A stretch of 64,000 bases of DNA, taken from Campylorhamphus procurvoides. Taxonomy: Eukaryota > Chordata > Aves > Passeriformes > Dendrocolaptidae. Every line of letters begins with the position of its first letter. Position 1 is the stretch's first letter. Shown here piece after piece: positions 1-64,000 of the stretch. The position numbers were made by a program, and so were the translations under genes. The DNA lies in the NCBI GenBank assembly GCA_013396655.1, contig WBMV01001906.1, positions 898,166-962,165 of the forward strand, read 5' to 3'. The notes beneath the pieces were generated by a model. The model searched no databases and was not told the DNA's origin. It saw nothing but the letters and a program-made list of their open reading frames with translations.

Positions 1-1703
1 GTGTTCTTCTGGTTTGTTCATCTGTGTTCTCCCAGCTCTTCATCAGCTGTTCTCATGCTAAGGTCCAGACTGGGACCAGAGCCCTCACTGGTTTGCAACT
101 GGTACAGTCATCTTTTGCTAGATGACATTGATAACTGAAATGTTGCCCATCTGTTGTGACAGTTCCACATCCCCTTTGTTTGGGTTTAGCTGGGATGAGA
201 CACTGGAAAATGAGGCTTGTCATGTCATGGAAAGCCCTCCCAAAACAGTGCCAGGGGTACAATTCAAGTCATCAACCTTCCCTTGACAAGGGAATTCACT
301 GCCACTTGAAAGCTGGTGCGGGTGAGAAGGTTTCCATAATTTTCCTGAATTCTCTAAGATAGATGAAAGGATCAAGGCTGGAAGTCTTCCCTGGTGTACT
401 CGGACAAACTACTTGGTGGTTTGTGGGATTTTTTTTNNNNNNNNNNNNNNNNNNNNNNNNNNNNNNNNNNNNNNNNNNGGGGTTGTATTTTTTTTTTTAA
501 ATAACCTAAAACCACTGTCATCCTTGGTTTTATACAACCAACTTTTTACAACAAAAATAACACAAAGACATATTAATCTACTCACTACATAGGTGACATT
601 GTTACACAAAGGAAATCAGGTCAATAAACAAATTCATTTTACATTAAATGAATGAATGCCTTGATTTCAGAGTGGGGAAAGGATTTTCTCAGGGTGTAAA
701 CTTGAGAATTACTTTCCCTGTTGCAAGTCTTACTATTTTCTTAAGAAAATGCTCTTCATAAATATGTACCATTTGAGTGACTTATACGTATATTCTGTAA
801 GTGCCAGCTGTGTAATTATTAAGACAGCCGTGTGTGATTTTGTTTTATGTTGCAAGCTGTATTTCCCTTGAGACTGGGGAACTGAATGCGTGGGGGTAGT
901 GACTCATTTTGCCCAGTCAGATGGTGATTAGAGCTTTCACAGTATTTACATCACAGCAAGATGCTTGTGTCAGATTGTACAGTTTAATACTGCATGGAGC
1001 ATTAAAGATTAAAATGAGAAATGGACCAAGCATGACACAGTAGCTGGAAGTGATGTGAGAGATAAGCAGCCCTGTCCTCATTGATTTGACTGCAGCAAGT
1101 GACAATGGTGTGTTGATTGTACCTTTGCAGTGGATCGTAAATGATCCGGGTGCCCTGTAGAATCAGCAGTAGCCTACACAAAAGCTAGGTCTATATAATT
1201 AAGTATCTCTAAAAAAAAACAATTAAAAAAGAACTCTTCCAAGAATCCCACGAGGGAGTGTTCTCAGTAACTCTTTGTTCACTGGTGTGTACTGCACTCA
1301 CAAGCGGGAGAGGGAGATTTCGTCTTTTTATGAATGGTAAACGGGGAGGGACATAATGTCATCAGATCGTGATGTCAGCCCAATGAATGAAATACTTCCT
1401 TAATGTATTGCTCCAAGCCCAAGAAGAGGGGCACCATCTCAGTTTGGTTCCCTAGAATAAATCGTCTTTTGCTGACGAAGTCATCTTTCCCACGTGTCAT
1501 GAATAATCCATGTAAATCGGGACTTAAATAACCAGGAGTCAAGAAACTCGTGGAACAGTGCCCGTGTGTTCCCTCGCCCGTCCTCCCGGAGCTGCCGGTG
1601 GAACACCCCTTTGCAGGCACCGCTAATGGGCTCCGGGAGTTGAAGCGCTGTTGCCGATTCCCGTGGTTCTCCAGCTACCCCAATGTTCTGCTTTTGTCTG
1701 CAG
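1..1703 (+). other. FAM13C: FAM13C intron, partial (left window edge)
   Basis: This is non-coding sequence before the first FAM13C exon visible here. I looked for the missing N-terminal exons and found no open stretch with both an acceptor and a donor that resembles the family. Apart from the N gap it holds unique AT-rich sequence, turning GC-richer from about 1540 toward the exon. The N-terminal part of the protein must be encoded further left. Confidence 0.7.
437..478. other. assembly gap (42 N)
   Basis: A run of 42 N lies between a T-rich stretch on the left and GGGG followed by another T run on the right. The flanks suggest an unresolved homopolymer or low-complexity tract, and the true length is unknown. 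Confidence 0.98.
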
Positions 1704-23603
<21,900 letters not shown>

Positions 23604-23636
23604 AGTGAATGCAATGCTGTGATGTTGTTCTCTAGC

Positions 23637-23699
23637 AAAAAAAAAAAACAAACAAACAAAAAAACCAAACAAAAAAAACAACAAGAAGCAAACAAATAA
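23637..23699. repeat. A/C-rich simple repeat, (AAAC)-like
   Basis: About 63 bases almost wholly of A and C with repeated AAAC units, starting 34 bases after the FAM13C stop. It is either a simple repeat that grew in the 3' UTR or an old poly-A remnant. Confidence 0.8.
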
Positions 23700-25422
23700 T
23701 GAAAAAGATACAGTAATTTTACAGGTCTTGGTCTGCTGCACAATTATTTGACACACTGAGATTTTTGATGCACTTTACCAATTATAATAGCTGGGATGAG
23801 AGAGGACAGCAATATGCAAGAATATTAAGCACGGGTGAGTGGACTGTAGTTATATTTTTCTTTTTGAAAAAGCCTTGAAGTGCACTGTGAGAATGTTAAG
23901 AAATTTAAAGGACACTGAAGTATTGTAGATCCTCAGTTTGACCTGCTCTATAAGTGTGAGGAAATGCTCTCCAGGTTTTTAGCACACCTTAGTACATGAT
24001 AATGTGCCACATGTTTGTTTCCAGAGTTGACATGCACTATAATTAACTATTAATGTTGGCTCTCCATGTGCTGATTGACCAGATTTAATGAAATTAATTA
24101 AAAAGAAGGAAGGAAGAACTCAGAACATACTCTGGCTTTCAAGACAGGGCTGCCATTCAGCTCCAGTAGCTTCAAAGAAAGGTGCATAGGAAGGACCAGG
24201 GCTGGGAACGGAGCAGAGTGATGCTGCTTATGCAAAAAAATAGGACAGAACATGACAGCCAAATGGAACTATTGGGTTTTCAGAGATAAGAGAAAGTGCT
24301 TGGCGAAATGACATAGATGCAGGTTACTGGGAAGAGAGAGAACAAAGGTACTGGCTGCTGTTCTTTTCACTAGTTCACAGAACCTGGCTCACAGAGCTTA
24401 AACTCAGTAAATAGATCAACTACGTGCTCATTTTGGTTTCTGTATTAAACTTTGCACTTTGTTTTGCCTGACGCTATAACATTCGCTTTTCTGACTACCA
24501 AAGCTCGTTTAGACGCATGCACTTTGTAAAATGTTGAAGTACTTCTTGTGTTATAAATTGCCACATATATATATTAAAACAGGACTAGATTATTGCATTA
24601 TGCTAAGATATTTTGGATAGATAAAGTACATGGTATATAAGTGAGTGTCACAGTTATCTGATGAGGACAGCTAGACTTCTTGTTTACTGAAAATAAGATT
24701 ATAAAAAGTTATTTTTCCATTGGAATTATGCATCTTTCTTAACTTTCAGAGCACCACATTTTGTAATATTAAGGAGAATTTGTCACTATTTGAGATAGAC
24801 CATTGGTGTGAAAAGTGGACTGTTACTAAAAGGATTATCAGCAGGTTAGTGTTGGAAATGAAAAGCGGGGATTCTGGGAAATACCCAGTCCAGGCATAAA
24901 GGAGGGAAGAATTAGTTACAGAAAGAAAAAGGGACTTGAATAAGTTGAATCATGTTTAGTGTTTTCCTTTAACTGTCATTTTGTATTGACCACGTAGTAA
25001 AAGCAACCTGTTTTCTATCTTGGTAAGAAGATTTTGATTTTATAAAGCCTATTATGTACCAACCATGTTTGTATTTATCTTGTATGTAATGGCATGACTT
25101 GGAAGGTGTACACATCTTCAAGTAGTTTGGAGGAAAACATATGAACACTAAAAAAGGAATTTTTTTATTTCACAGATGTTTGTTGTTTCAGTGTACTGAC
25201 TTAATAATTTATAACTTAACTTTTATGAATCAGAAATGGTCTTCATAAATCTGTTTTAATTAAAGTCATCTAGAGCAACAGGAACAGATACAGAGCTATT
25301 TGAAGTTTACAAACTACATCTTTGATAAGGGAAAAATGATTTAATGACATATGTATACAATTGATATTAAAATGTAATCTATATATTCTATATGATTGTA
25401 TAATATTTTATACAACAGTACA

Positions 25423-25428
25423 AATAAA
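25423..25428 (+). terminator. FAM13C: candidate polyadenylation signal AATAAA (FAM13C)
   Basis: A canonical hexamer on the + strand, followed within 30 bases by a T-rich stretch (ATATTTTTCTATTATATTT) that could serve as the downstream element. Confidence 0.45.
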
Positions 25429-25958
25429 ATATTTTTCTATTATATTTATTATGTTGAGACACAGTTTCTGTTTTCAGTTAGCTAATATAAATAACATAAA
25501 TAACACTGTCAAACAACACATTGGAAGTGCTGACATCTCTAGGCTCTGAAATTCAAATCATGCTGCAATTACAACCTTTCATGCTGTTCAGAGTTATCCC
25601 AGTACTTGTTCAGTAGTTAAAATGAATGCATATTTAAACACCATTTATAAGCTGTTATTTTTATTTTGCTAAAGCAGTTTATATAGGATTTTGTTATGTT
25701 TGGCAAGAAACAGAAAACAATTTTTGCAGCATCTAGGTATAAATGGTTGCCAGAAAGAAACCCAGGACTTCTAATCATTTAAAGCATCGGGGGAACAGAA
25801 GGGAAAGAGGGCGAGAAGAAATACTAAGGCGGCTATTGGAGATTTTGAAGACTCGTGTTTGCTTTTGGTGACAGCGGCATGTGCATGCTCCTGACAGAAA
25901 CGTCTGACTATGGAAATGGGCAACAGAGGGTGGAAGGCTCCTACGTAACGGGGCAGCT
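25429..25958 (-). other. PHYHIPL: PHYHIPL 3' UTR (putative, at least in part)
   Basis: Sequence between the PHYHIPL stop and the nearest opposing FAM13C signal. It has no coding potential on either strand beyond short chance frames. The PHYHIPL UTR may continue to lower coordinates and overlap that of FAM13C. Confidence 0.5.
25445..25450 (-). terminator. PHYHIPL: candidate polyadenylation signal (PHYHIPL)
   Basis: TTTATT on the + strand reads AATAAA on the - strand, 509 bases after the PHYHIPL stop. Alternatives are at 25660-25665 (closer to the stop) and 25164-25169 (further). Which is used cannot be decided here. Confidence 0.35.
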
Positions 25959-59728
<33,770 letters not shown>

Positions 59729-59780
59729 CGCGCCCCTCGCCGCTGCCTGCTGTGCCTCGGCCGGGCTCTGGCGGGCTGTG

Positions 59781-59810
59781 CTTCCCGGCGCTTCCCGGCG
59801 CTTCCCGGCG
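59781..59810. repeat. 10-bp tandem repeat, three perfect copies
   Basis: CTTCCCGGCG is repeated three times head to tail, followed by a diverged fourth unit. It lies 53-82 bases upstream of the PHYHIPL start codon, probably in its 5' UTR. It may be length-variable. Confidence 0.85.
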
Positions 59811-59923
59811 CCGCCCGGCTCGGCTGGGAGCGCTCGGCGAGGAGGAGGCGGCGGGCGGGGAGCGGATTTGTCGCCGCAGCGAGCCGGGGAGGGGGCAGCA
59901 GCGAGCGAGGCGCGCCAGCCGCG

Positions 59924-59929
59924 TTTAAA
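59924..59929 (-). promoter_or_regulatory. PHYHIPL: TATA-like TTTAAA upstream of PHYHIPL
   Basis: TTTAAA sits in GC-rich flanks (CCTTTAAACGCGG on the - strand), about 195 bases upstream of the start codon. If used, transcription would begin near 59895-59900. CpG-island promoters often lack TATA and use dispersed starts, so this is uncertain. Confidence 0.35.
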
Positions 59930-60235
59930 GGGGCCGCGGCCGCCTCGGAGCGCACCCTTCCCCCGCCGCTCCTTATGTAACAGCGGCGCTCCCGGGATGT
60001 CCAGCCCCGCCGGGTCCGCCGCCGCTGCGCACCGACCCTGCCGAAGGGTCTGGGCCCCACCCGGCCGGCCGCGGGCACAGATGGTCTCCAGGTTACTCCA
60101 TAACCCGAGGAGAAACCTCCCCCCCCAAACCACAGTCACTGACTTCCCCTGCCCTAAACACAGAGCCCACCGCGACCGCTGTGCGCAATCACAGGCAACT
60201 GCACGGGCTGCGGCGGCCACTCTGACCCTTCGATT

Positions 60236-63200
60236 ATGCAAGAATTGGCAGGGAGAAATATCAGCTGGTTGTAGATTGATAAACCAAGAAGAGCTAGCAG
60301 GAGGTTATGGATGACAGAAGAGGGTACAGGAACGAGCCATTTCTGGCTACCTGCCCTGCACACTTCCCACCTGCCCTTTTTGTGGGAAGGAAAAATAACC
60401 CGCACTGTACTGGTGCTATCTGTACCAAGGTTTGTTAAAAACCACTTATCAGTTCACAGTTTCAGGAACAAGAACAGGGCCAGAAAAGGAGAAAATGTGT
60501 ATAGAGAGTAATAGACTAAATTAAACTTGTGTAGCGCTGCACCATCAGCAGCTGTGACAACTCAGCTCCCTCCCACCACAGGCTCGACAAAGGAGAAGCC
60601 CCTTGGCCTCAGGGGCTGCAGGAGTGCAGTACCTTCTCCAGGTCACACACTGACCACACATCACAACAAGCGCTCCTGGCACCCAGTGTGGTGTTTCACT
60701 AAACCAAAATTGACCCCATTTGGCCATTGAACCTTGAGACACCAGCAGCAGCTGCTTTGAGAAACGGTAGTTCATTGCACACAGGCCTTCAACAAGCTCA
60801 AGGCTGTGATGTTTCTTGGTCAGCACTGCATGGCAGCAAGTCCTGAGAGGCCCGAGAGCTCCCACTGCCCTTTCCACAGTCCCAAGACTACCCAGTCTCC
60901 TCTCAGTCCTCACTGATCTGACACAATAGTAAGCTCCATGCACAGCCAGATGTCTGTCACTCAGAGGTGGCTTTCCAGTGGACTTTGGGATTGATGCATT
61001 CTTTATGATGGCTTCTAGGGTCACTAATCTCAGGAAATGAGCTCTGATGTTACCTTTCACTCAGCCACTGCCAAGTCCTGCAGCCTGGGAGCAAGGACTA
61101 GGTTTTAGGAGCCCAGACTCCTCTGGCACCTTCAGAAACCTGTAGTACGACACAGGGAGAAAGTGCAATGCTGAGCACCCTTCCAGCACTGTCTCCTCTT
61201 TACACACACACCTCCCCCTGCTTTCTTGCTTGTCTTTTATTTTTATCTTCTCTTTGTCTCTCTGCTGTTTTTCAACACAATGCAAAATGTGTGCAGAGGG
61301 GTCAGGCAGAGGAGAAATAGAATGAGTAGAATGAGTGGGAAGGGAATCTAAAGGAAGAGAAAATAAGCAATAGAAAAGGAAGTAATAGGAGGGAGGGAGA
61401 GTATGAGTCAATGGGGAGGTGGGAAGGGAGAGAAATATATGAATGAATGCACAGACAGAATGAGGACAAATGTAGAATCAGAGAGGAAAGAAATGAAAGT
61501 GGGTGAGACTACATTCATCAGGTTTTGTCTCTGACAAGCATTAATTCCCTGCACCGAAGCAAAACCTTTCTCCTTGATATTGCAACTGTTCTTAGCACAC
61601 AGTCATCTCCTACGTAAGACTGGAAAATTTCTTTCTCTGAAGATGGTGTATTTAGTCTCTCGGCCTTATGTTCCACATTCATTCCTTTCCACAATGTGGC
61701 AGACGCTTCAGCAGCTCACACAATCTTGTTACTTCTTTGCTATAACATTATATAAAGTCCATTTGAAACAGATCTTGTTCTTGAATACTGAGAGAACTCC
61801 CATTTTATTCTCTCTGCCTCTATTTCATACACCTTTCTCTCCTCTACTTCTTATTCTACGCAACTGAAATCAGGTTTTTAAGAATGGATGGATTTTGCAT
61901 AGCACTTTGAAAGCAGACAGCTTTGGGGGGATGTTCCCATTTCTCAAAGGCCTCTCATTTCTCAGCTGCCTTGTAGCAATAACCCCTGGCTGAGCTGTAT
62001 CTGTTTCTGTCCCCACACCATTACACCTTTTTTTTTTTTTTTAAGAAAAGACTGGTTAAATCTCCAAACACTGGCAGACTTCAGTGTAAGAGTAGAACAG
62101 AGAGACTTTTTTCTCAGCTCCACTTTTCTGAAGCTGGACCTGCCTGAGACAGCATTTTGCAGAGTCACAGTTCAGACTTCATGCTTTCTTCAGCCTTTCA
62201 CTCCTACCAACACCTGGGCTAGGGATCAACATTTTTTAAAGCTCAAATTACTCCCAAATGAGATTCCATGCAATCACTTGGCAATGAATTTAGTCATGAA
62301 GCATTTCAGTCTCAAAGCACACAATACGCCCGTGGTGTTTTTCTTACCTGAAAGAACTGTACTCTGCCTGTCTTAACAAGGAATAGCATTGTCTGAGGCA
62401 CAAGTTATGTTTGTGCTAAAGGATGACAGAGTCTCAGTGCATAATCAGAAAGTTTATTCTGTGACAGATTATCCCTGACAGTGTTTAGCAAAAAATGTCA
62501 CATATCACAAATATGGGTCAACATTATGTAATGGAAAGTCTGGCAATGGCAGCACAACATTAGAGACAGCAGAGGGTCATGTGTCGAGAACTGCAAAAGC
62601 TTGCAAAGAATTTGCCATAACAGCAACCTTTCACACTTTCAACATTAAGATAAACAGAATTACCAACTTCTGTACTTCAACAACAGTGTGTCTGTCACTA
62701 CAGCAACCTCACATAAGGCGGGAGAAGCAGCATTTTCTAGCATGGTACATGTACCAGGAAATGTGAGCTGTGACACACAGCTCTTGCCTAGCTAAGTTCA
62801 ACAATCTCGGCTCTCATGCCTTAGCCTGGAATTCACAGTCCCCCAGGTAGGTCACCACGATCTACTGCAGGGCTACCACTCTACAGCAGAGAGGCTGCCA
62901 GCCAGCAGGACAGCTGTGTGGCTTCTTTCCTAAAAGCCACAACATCATTCAAACCATAAAAGCAAGAGGAAAAGGTACAGTGTGATCCTTTCCTCCCCAC
63001 AAAGAAAACCCCACATACTATTACAAAGTTCTGTCCCACCTGTGTTGCACTCCATTTTGGGAAAACTGCTCCACAGAGCACAGCACAGAGCTGGGCAACA
63101 CCACTCTTGCTATTTGAAAACGCTTTTGTATTTCATTGTAGCAGGGGTTTATCTGCAAGTTATAAAAGAAGCCTCCTTTCTCAGACTTCAGCAAGACTGA

Positions 63201-64000
63201 GAGTTCCAGCTCTTCCTTCCCACTTGGGAATTAAAAATGACTTGTGTTATTGCTCAGTGGACTGTACAAGCAGAAGGCAAAAAGGCTACAGACATGGTTT
63301 TCAGGAAAGAAAAACAAGGAAGGAAATAAAACCAGCCATTTTTTCTCTATTAATATGTCACTTTTGAAGAGAAAAGCATAATATTAAATGACAGATAAAC
63401 AGAAGGATTAAAACCAGTATTGAGCCTTTTAGGTCTGTCCTAAAAGGCACGTTGACTAAGCTCCGCAAGTAGTCCCCAACATTTCATGGAAATAAATTCT
63501 TTGCAATTTTGCAGTCATTCTTTGTCCTTAACAGACATGTCAGGTGTTTCAAGCGTGCAAAGGCACATACTTGAAAAGGATTGTATGCAAAATATTCTTG
63601 AAATACCATAGGACTGCAGTAAGATCCACACAGTGGTGACAGAAAGATGAAAAAAAAAAGAAAGACTTAAGGCCCTAAGTGAAAGCTGTGACACAGCTTC
63701 CTGCTCTGAGACAATCACTGAGGTATGATAATTTAGAGCACTCATCACAGTGTCTCACTGGGAATCTCTCTGTCTCCTCAAATGCTCAAACAAGGAGGAT
63801 GATGTCACAGGTCCTCCTTTCTTTCTCTATGTAAATCCAAAGCAGAGCAGCAGAGTTTATCCTCTAGCTCTGGACTGAGTGTGTCTCCCTCTTTCTCCCA
63901 CTCTCTACAAGGTAATAACTGCAGCCAGGCACCCTGACACCAAGTACAGCAGGGAGGCTACAGCTCTCCTGGAGAGGTCTGTCTACTCTTTGCTGCTTTG
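60236..64000. other. intergenic DNA upstream of PHYHIPL
   Basis: No gene recognised. It holds a purine-rich tract (61295-61436) and otherwise unique sequence. A splice-donor-like CTACAAG|GTAATA near 63910 is not supported by any open frame. Confidence 0.65.
61295..61436. repeat. purine-rich low-complexity tract
   Basis: Some 140 bases mostly of A and G on the + strand (GGAGGGAGGGAGAG and similar), with a TGAGTCA AP-1-type word at 61404-61410. It lies about 1.6 kb upstream of the PHYHIPL start codon. Confidence 0.55.

Larger units (their letters stand above)
23604..25428 (+). other. FAM13C: FAM13C 3' UTR (putative)
   Basis: Untranslated sequence after the FAM13C stop. The end is set at the AATAAA at 25423-25428, the clearest + strand polyadenylation hexamer in the interval; weaker ATTAAA hexamers occur earlier, for example in the AT-rich run near 24570. 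The true cleavage site cannot be told from sequence alone. Confidence 0.5.

Noticed and set aside
437..478. N run considered as a site of a hidden element
   Set aside because: It is an assembly gap, and nothing can be inferred beyond its homopolymer-rich flanks.
63840..63915. Possible first exon of another transcript ending at a GTAATA donor
   Set aside because: There is only a donor-like word and no open frame, promoter signature or CpG island. It cannot be supported.

Overview
This window is vertebrate nuclear DNA, most likely from a bird (a non-avian reptile is not excluded). It has multi-exon genes with GT-AG introns, a CpG-island promoter, about 36-40% GC outside that island, compact introns, and a short relic that looks like the 3' end of a CR1 retroposon. 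There are no bacterial operons, CRISPR arrays, rRNA or tRNA genes.

Two protein-coding genes face each other tail to tail. The 3' two-thirds of FAM13C lies on the + strand: eleven coding exons from 1704 to 23603, with the N-terminal exons outside the window to the left. The complete coding region of PHYHIPL lies on the - strand: five coding exons, start codon at 59728, stop at 25959, 376 codons plus stop. I checked the reading phase across every junction. The FAM13C exons add up to 1452 nt (483 residues plus stop) and the PHYHIPL exons to 1131 nt, both uninterrupted. As I recall, the same neighbours lie tail to tail on human chromosome 10, so this is conserved synteny.

Layout: 1-1703, FAM13C intron with a 42-base assembly gap; 1704-23603, FAM13C exons and introns, including a decayed antisense coding-like tract near 2.9-3.5 kb and a perfect 22-bp palindrome at 5674; 23604-25958, the shared interval holding both 3' UTRs; 25959-35514, PHYHIPL exons 5 to 2; 35515-59622, the 24-kb first intron of PHYHIPL, with no recognised gene; 59623-59728, PHYHIPL exon 1 inside a CpG island (about 58.85-60.23 kb); 60.2-64 kb, upstream intergenic DNA.

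The genes do not form a pathway. FAM13C is a poorly characterised member of the FAM13 family, without a RhoGAP domain in the part seen here. PHYHIPL is a paralogue of PHYHIP, the phytanoyl-CoA hydroxylase-interacting protein, and is brain-expressed in mammals. The points most worth a second look are two frame-neutral FAM13C exons absent from the human form I remember, a NAGNAG acceptor, possible overlapping antisense 3' UTRs, the palindrome, and the unexplained antisense tract. I found no convincing new biological system.
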